The notes under the pieces: generated by a model | The model's database searches: none | What the model saw: the letters and a program-made list of their open reading frames with translations, nothing else | Told to the model about the DNA's origin: nothing | Program-made: the position numbers and the translations under genes | Shown: positions 13,597 to 25,725 of the stretch, piece after piece | Layout of the letters: each line of letters starts with the position of its first letter | Numbering within the stretch: the first letter of the stretch is position 1 | Assembly (NCBI RefSeq): GCF_000226095.1 | Contig: NC_016472.1 | Coordinates: forward strand, 7,750,001-7,814,000 | Direction: 5' to 3' | DNA: 64,000 nucleotides | Origin: Thermothelomyces thermophilus ATCC 42464 | Lineage: Eukaryota; Ascomycota; Sordariomycetes; Sordariales; Chaetomiaceae

Positions 13597-16500
13597 TTAG
13601 CTCGTGCCGTTGGCGGGCGCACCACGTGTCCGGGAGATGGGGAAAGGGCTCTGCAGGCCCATCATCTCTTGGGTATCCGCTCGACGGCAAACTTCCAGGA
13701 GAGCCGTCTGGTCATCGTGGGAGAGGTGGCTCAGCAGGTTAGCACAGAACTGAGGCTGCTCCTCCTGCAATTCTATTGAATGCATTAGCACAACAAGCTT
13801 CCACTGGTTTTTTTTTTCCCCTTTACTGCTGCCACTTACTCTTGAAAGCATCCCTGAAAGCGAGATAAGGATCAATCCGGTCGAGAGGCGACTCCAATAA
13901 CACGCTGTCCTCGCCAAGCTCGTCGTCCGAATCTTCAATCTCTGTTGCCTTGAGCTTCTGGGCCTGAGTATGGTGCGTGTCAGCAAACTTCCGAAACTGA
14001 AACACCCGTAGGTGTTCACGATGCCAAAAGGGACATTGAAAGAGATGTCCGGCCATGGGCAGGCAATGCTCACCTCCTCATTGAGGAATTCCAGGTAGGC
14101 TGTGCTCTCATCCTTGGTCTCGGCGGCTGGCTCCTCCTCGTTCTCGCCACCGTTCCAGTTCGCCTCTTCGTCATCCCACTCATCGTCGCTCTCATCGTAA
14201 CCGTACGTTCCACTGTCAAACTGGAAATCATCCTTCAGGGCTTCCTCGCGGTCTTGTACAATGTTAGATGGGTACATGGTGCAGACACAAGGGTTCTACT
14301 CACTGGCCATGGCCTCCGGAAGAGTGTCGAAAAGGATCTTGATGCCCTGCCTGATTGTTAGAACGCCGTTACTATCCCAAGGCAAGAGCGATTGAACCGA
14401 CCTGGAGAAGTCTCGGCCACCCGACCATGATGCTCTGGGGAATCTGATCCGATTTGATGTTGAGGAGTGCAATGATGGCCAGAATGCACAACTGCTTGTC
14501 GTGTACTCGGGTGAACGACGTCATGCTGCCGAACCAGAGGCTGAAAAACTTATTTGTCCAGCCCTGGGACTCGAGAATCTGAAGCGTGAGGATAGGGTCG
14601 TAATAAATGGCGTTAATGACCATCTCCATCAGGTGAACCTTGTACGACTTGAGCTTGACATCCTGGCTGACGAGCACCCCCATGGCCATGTTGATGAAAC
14701 CATGGACGGCATTGTTGATGTGGCCACGGAGGCTGAGCATCATGGCTTCCGCAAGCTTGCAGGCGCATATCCGGTCGACACCGCCAACCTTGCCGTCCGT
14801 GAACATGTCCGAGACCATGCCATACAGAGCTTCGACGTACTCGGGCGTCTCGATGAGCTGCGGAGCGCCATACTGGACGAAGTTGTCCAGAGCTGGCAGC
14901 ATGTCCTCCAGGTACAGCTCGGCGCCTGACTTGAAAGTCGCGTGGACAAGCCGGAACGCCTTCCACATGGTTGGGGAAATCTGCTTGGCGGCGAAGGTGC
15001 AGCTGTCAATGATCTCAAAAACCTCGTTGTACAGGTCTGGAACCCCTGTCAGCGACATCTGAGAGTAAACCGAGGAAGGTAGACACTTACCGTAGAGCTT
15101 ATTCTCCAGGGTGATCTCGATTACCGGCATCAAGACGCTCTCGATATGGAGGAGTATGTCTGGCGTGCTCTCGAGGGTAAGGATAAGAGTGCCGATGGTC
15201 TGGAGGACACCCAGAGCCGTAATACTCTTGTCGTCGAGGAAGTCGCCATACTCATTGTCCATATCATCACGCTTCTCGTTGTTCTCCAGCAACTCCCGGA
15301 CGATACGGAGGTAAGTGTCGCGCAGCTGCTCACTGAGCGCCACAGCGAAGGGGGTGAGCTCAGCGGCGAAGACTTCAACGAAGTCCTCCATCACATTGGC
15401 AAGGGCATCGATATCGGCCTCGTTCGCCAGCTTCAGAAGTTGCTGCATAATGGTTGGGATGCTGGTCTGCATGCTCGTCCGAATGATGTCGTGCCTGATT
15501 AGGGGCTGCAACGCCAGGGCAGCAGTCACACGAACGGGAAGTTTGGGATCGGCCATGCGGTCAAGAATGTGGCGATAGATGGCAAGAAGATTGTTCTGGT
15601 CCTTGAAGTCCAGCTGCTCGAACTTCTCGATGGTGTCACAAGCCCGAGCCCGGAGGAATCCCTGTTCGCTGGTGAAGTCGGGGAAGACGTAGCGGACGAT
15701 GAAGTACTCGACTTGGGAGGCGATTGGCGACTTCTTACCGAGGATGACCGGCGCAAGAGTTCCTATCATGCGCAGGGCTCCCTCCTTGGCAATATGGTTC
15801 TTGCTTCCCTCCGGAGCCTGCTCGTACTGGTTGACCACATCATTGATAAACGTGAGGAGTTCAAAGGTCTGTTTCCTCCGTGCCTTGGTCAGAGTGACCA
15901 GGAAATTGGTGGCCGAAACGTCGGGTGCGGAGACTTCCTCGTAAAAGTTCAGCTTTCGGTGAAGGTACTCTTCGGGTTCATCCTCGAACTTCTCAATGTC
16001 CTCCTCGGTCAGGCAAAGGACCGGGAAGATGAAGTGCCTGACCAGGTTGGTCAAATGGGGCTTCAGGTGCGCCCACATGTCCTTGGGACGAATGCACTCA
16101 TCCAAGAACACGATTGTGTAGGAGAGGCAGGGTCGGCTCAACCAGATAGTCTTGGACACCCACTTCTCAATCTCCTGAAGGTAGTGTTTGAGAATCTCGG
16201 GGGCGACCTGGGACGAGAATTCCTTGATGAAACGTGTCGGGGGCTCGGCCGACCGGTCCATAACTGCTTGCATGTTGCCATGCCTACATCGAGTTAACTA
16301 TCGGACGGTCCGGGAGAAAAAAAAAGAACCTGAGGGGTTGGGCGGGGGATTGGAGGGGAGGAGATAAGTCCTACCTGATATATAAGCGGTTCAGGTTGAA
16401 GTATGCCCACTTCTTTGCCTTCCACCAGTGGTGACGCTCCCGCTCCAACGGGTCACCCTGCATGGCAGAGGCCGGAATGGCCTTGGACACGGTTTGGAGG

Positions 16501-17602
16501 AAGACGGAGCACCAGGCGAGGTTCACGGCGCTCTGGCGGAGAAACTCGCATAGTTCGAGCTATGGCCGGCGTTAGCCCACTTAGCGGCCCGCCTTCACGC
16601 TTCTCGCGGATGCCACCTACCCATGTGGCATGCTTGTAACACTTCAGGGCAATGTGCAGCATCTCGCCAGCCTCGTCGCTCTCTTGATTCACCAGCTCGT
16701 TGCATATTACCAGCAACCTAGGAAAGCTCGCCTCGATGATCTTGTCGAAGTGAGCCCTGCTGTCGCTTTCGCTTGCCTTGAAGCGATAAGCGCGGCAGAC
16801 TGCTAACAGGCACTGAAGCCCAGCCAGGACCGACCGGGGGTCGTTGGTATTGAGAAGCTGAAGAGTATAGTCCATAAACGACGGCCATCTCTCAGGGAAG
16901 TCGAAGCTTAGGATGCGCTGCAAGATTGGGACGAGTTGGTGCCGCACCAGGTTCTGGGAGGTCGCGAGGATGGGCAATAACCGCTCTCGGAAGCGCGCCT
17001 TCTCATCATCGGGTATCAAGGTCTCGTTGGGGTAATACTCGGAGCGCTCCCAGGCACGGTTGACACGGTTCTTGAGATAAATGACGGCTGCGAGGCAGGA
17101 GAGGTTAACACAGTCTTGAGGGCTAGGGGCAACGGAGCCGATATCAAAAACAAAGAAATACGGGGCGGCGGGGCTAGAGAGAGGGGGAGAGGCATACTGG
17201 GCAGCTGAAGGTTGGCAGCTTGGTCGGACTGGACAAGGTCCAGCAGGACATCTGTGAAACCAGGCTGGCCCTCGGCCTGCAGGCGACGAAGAAGGTCAGC
17301 GTCGATACGTAACAAGCCGGCAATGTCCTTGCTGCTGTCGTTGTCGTTGTCGTTGCTGTTGCGCGGCGGCTCGACAACACGAGACGGGCTGTGTGTTGTC
17401 GAACGGCGCGCACCCTTCCCGCGCACACCTTTATCACCACCCCCAACACCACCAAAAACAACAACGACAGGGAACACCAGCACCACCGCCACCCACACGA
17501 TTACACACGCACCTGCTTCAGCTGAAGCTCGGCCCTCCGGCGGACGTCGGCATCAGCGTCGAGCGTCGCAGCGATGCAACTTTGAATGGCGGCGGCATCC
17601 AT
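13597..17602 (-). CDS. SXM1: importin-beta family nuclear import receptor, Sxm1/Nmd5 (importin-7/8) type
   Basis: A 1056-aa karyopherin that binds RanGTP and carries cargo through nuclear pores; yeast Sxm1/Nmd5 are 1040-1050 aa. Ten exons (transcript order): 17602-17513, 17276-17198, 17087-16621, 16559-16375, 16283-15091, 15036-14402, 14346-14304, 14252-14074, 13963-13840, 13772-13597; all phases join correctly to one frame. The N-terminus (about residues 20-75) is an importin N-terminal domain, with the landmark VIYLKNRVNRAW. The landmarks WWKAKKWAYFNLNRLY and SCTFAAKQISPTMW are typical of this subfamily. HEAT repeats fill the body. An acidic stretch (about residues 905-960: DESDDEWDDEE) precedes the C-terminus, as in importin-7/8. 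The intron at 15037-15090 is 54 nt, stop-free and in frame; skipping it gives the conserved ENKLYDLYNEVFEIID. Intron 1 is long (236 nt) and holds GTT/GTC triplets. Confidence 0.96.
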
Positions 17603-20600
17603 TGTGGGCAAGCTGTCGGGCCAACTATCGCATCAAAGGCGCTTCGCAGGAGCGGCAGATTTCAAAGAAAGAGAAATGGCCGGGAGCCGAACGGGGTGGT
17701 GGTTGTCGAGGGGTCTGGGTCCAGAAAAAATTTGGGCCAAAATCTGGTTGAAAGCAGGTCGGCAAGGGACCCGAAATGGCGGGGCAGAAGTCAGGGTTGG
17801 TTCGGGCAGGCAGGTTGGCGCTGTGTTTCCTCAGGCGCCATCCTGTCAGAGCAGCCACCCGCGCCTCGAGGCGGCAAGGGGCCTGGAACAGGCAGCGGCC
17901 TCAGGGTTGAAAACAAGTCACAACGCTACACTACTGTAGAAAATTCGCACCCAGGGCACATCCAACCTCGGGCAGGTAACTGACCTACTTAGGTGAGCCG
18001 ACCGTGTCTTTTCAACGCTCTCCATCCTTAAGGACATATAAGTGTCTTCGGCCGACGGAAACAGAGCTCTGCGTCTTTCGCTCACTCATAGGCACCCGAC
18101 CGAATTCATCATCCTAGGCACGAAACTCCCCAAGCTCAACCGCGGAGCTTCAAGCCCAGGCTTGATTGACCCGCAACAACACATCGAATTGCCACTAACT
18201 AGCTACGCCATCCTGGACCAACTTGGCCGATCGGGCTCCTCCCTTGTTAGTCCGGTAAGATCTTTTTTTTTTCCTGTGCTCCATCCGTGTTTCCAACATG
18301 GTTCATCAGGGACGCTACGGCTGTACAAGCAGTTACGTACTGTGTCGGAAATCGGCAGGTCTGTCAGCGAGACTCGGCGGCCGCAACACAAGGCCACACT
18401 TGTTCCATGAGAGTTTGGGTAGGCGAAAGCGCATTATGGATCGATCGCACGGCACCTTGTAGCCGCATCTGCCATGTGGCAACCACGGACCCCCGAGCAC
18501 CTTGTACAAATTCTGACCCATCTTACACTAGCAACAAGGCATCCCGGACCACCTACCTTCAGCGGTACTTTTCCCCCCCCGTGCTTCAACGATCGGAAAA
18601 TCCTATCGGTGATTCCCTTTATTTTTGGCGGAGCGCTTCCCGATATTGCTCACCGCCTTTGTGGCATTGGGGCAGTTTGGGCCATTGGACCCCTCCCCCT
18701 CACCCCCACCAGGCCCGGGCGCTTCTGAAACCAGCCCCACCACCCACCACCCACGAACTCCATGGTTGGTCACTTATGGGCCAAGCCAGGGCTTTTGCAG
18801 CACGCACACTCCTCGATCGGGCGGGCTCTGGTCTTGCGCAATTCGAGGACGGGGTCTGGGTCGGAGTACGCACACTAATCAGGAGAGAGACTTTTGGTCA
18901 AGGCTTCAGCTTGTTTTCTACGGAGTAACTATTGGCCGGATGACCAAGACGAACCAAGCCGCAAGGAACTTGAGCAAACCGCAAACCGTTATCCTCGTTG
19001 CCACAGATTTATCCTTCAAAGCAAGGGAGGCACAAAAGCACCGTCGGGGAGGCACATTCCGGAGTAGTGGACATCCACAAGGGGGTCACTGTGCCTTCAC
19101 CCCGCCTCACCATAGCGGCCCAACAAATAGCACGTATCAACTTTGGTAATGTGTGCAAGTGTGGTGTACATACACATGCATCGAACATAATGCCGAATTG
19201 GTTTCCGTATCGTATACAGGACAAACCCTAAGATCACGCGAGAACGAAAGACACTTGAGCAGTTTCATCGTCTACCATGTTTTTAGCATGGTGTGGTCCT
19301 TTCAATATCCGGCATGTTTCTGAGGGTAAGAGTTACTTCCAAGGTCGAGTATCCTCAACCTTGAAGACTGTCTCCACTTCAGCCCAACCGTGAGGTCCAC
19401 GGAGAGTGGATGGAGGAGAGATCAGCCTCCACACGGCGACGATAGTGTAGAGGCCAGAGGGGGAACCAGGCAGTAGCTTCTGATCCGTCCCGTTCTCAGT
19501 GCTTGGTGTAGTGTAGTATCCAGAAAACTCGCAGATAGTCATGGCCGCCATGATATAAGGGTACGGATCAAGTCTCCAAAAGCAGTTGTTTTGACACCAT
19601 CTCCGTCAAACCAAGTGCACCTGAGTTGGGTTGCTGTTTTCGACTAGTCGGCGTGCCCTTTTCCTGGCCAAACAACAGCATAGAATACACAAGGGAGAAA
19701 TGCCATCCAAACTAACATTACCATCGCCATTGGCAGTAGCATTGCCACTGCTCATTGCAATACGTGACTCGTGAACATATCACAAACCCAGTGATGTTCT
19801 CTAACCCCCCACATAGACAATAATATATTTTGGAACAAATTGCGCGGGAGAGATCATCGAACATCAACGGCATCCCCCTCATCACGTCTTGCCTCACACC
19901 CCAACCGAAAAGCTGACTGCCCATGATTACATGCCTGCTTCGTAGCAGAAGAGCGGCTCTCAGCGTAAGCCGATCTCTAACAGAACCCTGCCGTATAAAG
20001 AACCCGAAAAGAGAAAAAAATAGCAAAATATGGGGAAGAAAAAGCACTGTGGTAATTTCGAGTCAGTAAGTTGAACTCCTTAAATGACTAAACGCCGTGG
20101 GGCGACACGGGACCGTCAAGAATATCCAGTATATCCAGGCTTCCAGGATGTCATGAAGGAAACGGTGGACGGACCAACACGGTGGAGACGACAAACAAAA
20201 AATTAACATGACGAGATGAGGGAAAGAGGCAGAGATTGTGACTAACAAATCGTAAACGCCATAGCTGGGATGCTCAGCTTCCAATACCTGGGTCCGGTTG
20301 GAAATTCTTGGGAAGATCCTCGGTGGGCGCTTGGAATCAGATGCCCGAAAGCCGGATCCAGGCTATGCGGTGATACCAGGTATCCGGAATCATGTTGCCG
20401 GAAGAGGAGTCCTGAACCGTCGCGGGGAAAAAAATTGGCGGCTGATGCTGCGAGTGACGGCTCTCCGTGCTGGGTGACGAATGTGCCAGACCGCCTGGCT
20501 AAAGTTGTCGTTCCAGGAAGGTGGGCCAAAAAAGAAAAGCGAAAAGCATCCATCGGATGGCGGCGGGAATACCAACACGTTCGGCAGCTTGATCCCCGAA

Positions 20601-22060
20601 GAGGTTTGTGTTGAGTGCGCGAACCACGACGGCAGAATCCCAGAGGCAAGCGGACACAAACAAAGCCGGGACTCAAGAACTCCACTTGAGGAAGGACAGC
20701 CCTTCCCAAATAGCATGACCCGGCTGGTGCGGAGAGCGACAAAGCTCCGCCGTACTGTTCAACCTTATCTTTCTCTTTGAGACATCAACGGGCAGCTGTG
20801 GCTGGCGGAGGAACGCAAATCAGCCAAGCTGAAAACCGAGCAATAGTCCGCATTCCGGACTCTCGGCCGAGAGCCATAGGTATGGGCAACCAGGATGTGA
20901 CTGCTTTCATAATCAGGTCGCAGTAACCATTCGAGCCAATGGTTCGTCCAAGGGGCATAGGATCCATGGATTGCGGTTTCCAAGGCAGTAATTCCGGTAG
21001 TCCAGGCGGAAGGAAACAAAAAGGTGTCCGGCGGCTTCCATGGGTCCCTCCAGTGGCATTTGCGGTCCATTCCCGCGTGTATGGATCTCCGGTGGTGCTT
21101 GCGTTTGGTAAGAGTTAGAGCTGCAAGAGCTATGTCAGCTGTCCCAACTTCATGTCCTGCGCCTGAAGGGTCCTGAAATGAGAGAATGATGTAGCGCATT
21201 AAGATCCAATGGGATTCAAATCGATATATACAACCTCGCCGGACGTTCACTCACCCTGCTGTCCGGCCTTCCTCACGGCCCGTTGTCAAAGAGATGGGTT
21301 CAAATCCTGGATTCAGGATTATGACTCGAAAGGGCATCGGCTGAACGAGGCGCAGATCCATGAAGGCGGGAGAGTCCTGACGGGTCCGGACAGCAAGGGG
21401 AGGGAACCATCCGGGGCAGACATAACACAAATCACGTCGCCGCTCCTTTCCCGGTGCTATGGAACCCCACTGGTATCATGCACCTCCCGTACGCCGCCGC
21501 TGCGGCAGGGAAAAAAAACAACCAGCGCAATGACATTCCTTTTCCGTCTTATCCTTTTATGCCGCCGGTATCCGGAAGTGCCGATTTCCCAGAAGTCGAC
21601 GAGGGTAAGATGTCCAGTTGGTGGCGAAGATCCGGGCCAGGTAGAAACGTCCGAGAGGAGTTACAATGAAGCAACCTGACGGTAATGGGTCCAGGCTGGG
21701 AATCCATGGTTCTCCCGAGGTCCAGAGATGCAACTTGCAGCTCTGAAAAGGAACCTCTGATCATGGCTGGTCCGGAAGTTGGTGGCGAAAAGTCGCAAGA
21801 GGCCGGGTCCGAGGAGGGAGATTATGAAAACGCAAGAACATAGAAAAAAGAAAGTAAAAAAAAAAAGAAAAGAAAAGGAAAGGGACGGTCAAGGGACTCG
21901 TCCCGGCGTCCCAAGGTATTAACAAGCATAAACATCAAAACGTTCATGAGAGCCATGTGTCCGGTGTGGGATGGTCCAGGAAGGTCCAGGGAGGTCCAAG
22001 AAAGTCCAGGAAAGTCCAGGTTGGAGAAGACTCAAATCAAGTCCCGAGGCTCCTGGGCAA
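17603..22060. other. intergenic region without recognisable gene
   Basis: A 4.5-kb gap between the 5' end of the importin gene and the 3' end of the RfeG-like gene. Part next to 17602 must be the importin promoter. A TACGGAGTA motif lies at 18919. The longest open frames (213 aa at 18287-18928 on the + strand, 166 aa at 20242-20742 on the - strand) have no recognisable motif and I do not call them genes. Confidence 0.55.
21968..22021. repeat. about 10-bp tandem repeat (AAGGTCCAGG-like)
   Basis: Five imperfect units of the type (G/A)AAGGTCCAGG stand in a row just downstream of the stop codon of the RfeG-like gene, probably within its 3' UTR. Confidence 0.75.
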
Positions 22061-23501
22061 TTAGCGGCGGTGGTGGCGATTCCGGTCCCGGTCCCGGTCC
22101 CGGTCCTCACGTTCGGGTTCTGGGCGGCGGGCCCCCCTTGGGTCCCTCGGCTCCGAGTCCCGAAGTGGGTCACGGCGCGGGGGCGGTGCACTGCCAGTAG
22201 GAAGCGGGGCCGGGGCAGTCGTGGTGGGCGTGGTCGAAGGCTGCAGCGCAGGAGTTTGGTGAGCGTCATACGGAGGTTCCGGGGGAGATGCATAAGCCGG
22301 CCGTTGTGTCGGACCTGCAGGAGAGCCTAAAACATCAGACGAAGCCTCGGGAGGTTTGGTTGTTGCTGTAGTATACGCACCGCGGCCGTAGGCGGGATCA
22401 ATCGGGTAACTTTGGTTGGCAGGCGTTCCGACCGGCGGTGGGTAAGCGTAATCTGGTTCTGTCCCATAGCCAGGAGAACCTGTAGGGGGAGCATTGTAAG
22501 TCCTTGGGGGAGGGGCAGAGCCATGAGGCACGGGTGGCTGCATCCTGTTCGGTCCGGGAGCGGGATAACCCCCGACGGCTTGGTAGTTCGACCCATAGAC
22601 ATAGGCACCGGGGTCCTGGCTATACGAACCAGAGATGGGAGGCGCGTGGATCCCAGGGTGTCTGTCGCCCGAAGTTTGGGGGGGTGGAGAGTACTGCGCT
22701 GGGGGAGGAGGATTTGGTGGATATGCGTAACCGGGCTGTGTCTGGTACTGTGCAGGAGGAGGATGTACCGGCGGCGGGTACGTGGCCGGGGGGTAGTTGG
22801 CGGGAGGGGGTCCCGCGTACTGTTGTCCTGTATAGACGGGAGTAGCGGCGGTGCCTGGAGGGGGGGCATAGTCAATATCCATGGAAGATCCGCCGTACTG
22901 GGCGTCGTATTGTGCTTCCCGCTGGCTATTCTTCCAGGAGCTGTAGTCTTGTCCGCGGGGCTCCCGGGAGCCTACTGGAGAGTTAGAGCTTCTTCTCACA
23001 AACAGGGCGCTCGCTTGGTTCGAATGCTCTGTACCTCCAGCGCCGCCGCCTGAAGTTCTCGACGCGGCACGCCTCTCCTGCTCCCACCGCGCGGAGTCGG
23101 CCTTGAGGTCTTGGATCATTGCCTGCGAAGAATCAGCTACAGTTCGCCGGCGCCGCCGTCGCCAGGTTCGCGAGTCCACCCCGGAAAGTACTCACCGATG
23201 TCAAGTTCCGATAGGCGGTAATGTAGTAGCCTTGTGTGATGCGTCCATCTGGTGACTAGAGCAAAGGGTTGTGGTGAGATGTCGGGTTGCAGAGCGGGAA
23301 CCTCCACGGACCGGGCGGCGGGCGTACCTCGTACGTGCCCGGGCGCACTAATGCATCGTTTCCAAGGTAGCGGCAAATATCTGATGTGATGACTTCTCGA
23401 TCGATGCCGTCACGAGGAACAAAGTACTCGTTCTGGCGAGGCGCGCCCGACGACGCGGTAGACGTTGGCCCGCTCGACCTGTTGCTCGGCCTCCCCGCCA
23501 T
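22061..23501 (-). CDS. RfeG-like protein with proline/glycine/tyrosine-rich tail
   Basis: A 431-aa protein from three exons: 23501-23328, 23255-23196 and 23122-22061, with introns of 72 and 73 nt. Its N-terminal block (about residues 20-100) includes NEYFVPRDGIDREVI, ICRYLGNDALVRPG, GYYITAYRNLTS and AMIQDLKADSARWEQER. This is the conserved module of fungal proteins usually annotated as transcription factor RfeG. I recognise the block from that family, but its biochemical role is poorly defined. The rest is disordered: P/Q/Y/G-rich repeats such as YPPP and PPPAQY, ending in an RD/RE-rich basic-acidic tail (EDRDRDRDRNRHHRR) resembling RNA-processing factors. No DNA-binding domain is visible, so a transcriptional role is only a database-style label. 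Confidence 0.85.
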
Positions 23502-25725
23502 GATAAATAAATATACGGCAACAGAAAGAGGGGATTACCCGAAAGAAGTCCGGACCGAGGGCTAGATTGAAGGGACGGAGGTTGTTTCGGGAGGTTAGAA
23601 AAGGTCGAATGCCACCGGGATGAAGAGGGGACCGGAATGCGGCGAGAACGGGGGAAATAGGGAGAATAAGAGTGAAAAAGAGGGCGGAAGGGCGGAGGAG
23701 CGGAGTGGGCGGGCGGTGCTGGAAGAAATGGACGGGCCCACGTCGAACAATCCGGTGCTTGGGGTTGGGTTGTGAGGGGTGGGTCCGGTTCTGCCCGCCA
23801 GCGCCACTGACGACTGGCAGCCTGGACCGAACGGCAGTGGGCCCCGGATTGCTAGCAACCTCGCTCGGTTGGGTAGGGCCTGACCGTAACAAAATTCTAG
23901 GCCGCCTCAGATCAGACAAAGCTTGGACGGCAGCATCTCGTTGGCTGAAAACATTGTGCACACGTTGCACCGTATGCTTTCCCGGAAACTAAGCAGGTAC
24001 TGGGGATCGGTGGCAACCAAACGACTGGCCGAAACCGTAGGGCGGATGAGGGACGAAACGATCAATCTGGGGGACCATGAACCCGAAAGCTTCTCGGGTT
24101 GACAGGTTGGGTAGCTCCCCAGTGGGAGGGAGAACCCCCCTTCCGGTATAATTGGGATGGACCGCCAAAGTCCTGGAGGAGATGCTCAGAGGCGGCAAAC
24201 AGAGTACCCTTATCCCATAAAAAGGTACCTGTGCATGAGCGACTCGAGGCGACGGGGAGCGCACCAGGCAAGCTCTTGAACTCAAGTCATCGGCGCCAGA
24301 TTAGGCCTTCTCTCCCCTTCCTTTCACGTAGTTTGTCGTGCAACAGCCGACAGATTCGGGCGTTGCTCCGTACGAAGTAGTTATACTTGAAACCCTACAC
24401 TGCGCGTGAATAGGTACTTAGTGCAGGCCGCGGAATTCAGTAGATCAGCCTCTCGAAAGACGGAAAGGCGAATTCAGTGCAGGAGAGGCACAGAATGAGC
24501 CCCGCCAGGCGGTCATGCAAGAGTTTGCTTCCGCCATTCGTGCCGTGGGGGTTGGGGTTCAAGGAATCTGCATCGAAGGCGGCCGCGGATGGGATGGGAG
24601 GCAGGGGGCCATGGCGTTAAAAGCTGGACGGTTCACGCTGACAACGGTCAGCGTCGGTCGCCCAAATGGTCTGGGCCGGCGCGGCGCTGAGACCCGTGAT
24701 TGGGCAAGCTTTGTCTTGGCCTCTCCGTACCTGCACCTGTGGTAAGTACGGTACCTCACTATGAGCGCCGGGTACGGATATAAAACATGGTTCGCCCTGA
24801 ATCACCACATCGTTTCGTTCTCAAGTGGATAGATAGCAACTGGCCAGATCGGATGTACATCTGTAATCATCACCTCAGGGAAGTCCCGGGTTGTAACAGA
24901 GGCCTTGAATGCTCGACTTCGACATCACAAGTCGGTGGATGTACCTATGTACCATACATAGGTATGCATGTACTCGTCCTAGTAGAGTAGTAGGGCTGAC
25001 CGACCTGGACAACAATGATCAGGATTAGTTTGTTTCTTTTCGAACATGGAGCACTCCACTATAATCCGTAAATGGCCTGCACTAGTCGAGTTGTCTTGGA
25101 TTGTAGTACCCGCCATTCCACCTGGTGACTCTCTGTGGCAAGTCAACCACCATGAGGAGGTCATTGCGCTGGTTTTTGTCAAAATTCACGAGGGCGCGAC
25201 AGTGGTCCCGTTCCGGTGGCGGGTGGGCAGTGGTTGGGTGTTTTGGTCAGGTCGGGTATCAATGCATCTGGAAGCCCAACCTGCGCGAGGGGCCCCTGAT
25301 AGACATTTTAGCCAATCATCGTGCGGCATGCCTCCAGTGGTCGAGTCCAGTGGTTGAGTGCATTTTGCCTGTTACAGTCTGTGCCAAGAGCTGCGTCCTA
25401 AAGAGGCACGCAAAATTCGAAGCCCGGCCTTATTATGCCTTCCCATGGATATGGATATGGGAGTGCGTCCCGTTCATTCGCCTCCATCGATTTCGCGATT
25501 CACGCCATGCTCCTTCCAAAAAGGAAGTACGGTTAAGATCCCCTAGGGGGGTCCCGAGCGGACTGGACTGTCAGTGTCCGCTCTACAGGGAGCATGGCAT
25601 GCGGGTAGACGGTGCTTTCAGAAACCCTGGAGCAGAGGCTTGGAGACTCGAGACGCCCCAGTGTCACCTGCTCGTCAGTTGATGATCCATCCGGTACTAG
25701 GCCGTTGAAAGCTCTCTCGCCTTGC
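23502..25725. other. intergenic region without recognisable gene
   Basis: This 2.2-kb stretch includes the promoter of the RfeG-like gene (from 23502) and the 3' flank of the polymerase eta gene. A CTAAGCAGG string near 23990 recalls vertebrate 5S rRNA, but the surrounding sequence does not match fungal 5S. No gene seen. Confidence 0.55.

Noticed and set aside
18287-18928. 213-aa plus-strand frame
   Set aside because: Amino-acid composition looks random and no family is recognisable; competing frames overlap it.
20242-20742. 166-aa minus-strand frame
   Set aside because: No motif, random-looking composition, and overlapped by frames on the other strand.
21290-21330. tRNA T-loop-like GGGTTCAAATCCTGG
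   Set aside because: No matching acceptor stem, D arm or anticodon arm could be placed upstream.
21990-22060. CRISPR-like short repeats (AAGGTCCAGG)
   Set aside because: Units are contiguous without spacers and the genome is eukaryotic; a simple tandem repeat.
23960-24060. 5S rRNA-like string (GGAAACTAAGCAGGTACTGGG)
   Set aside because: Only a short core recalls 5S; the ends and internal box of fungal 5S are missing.
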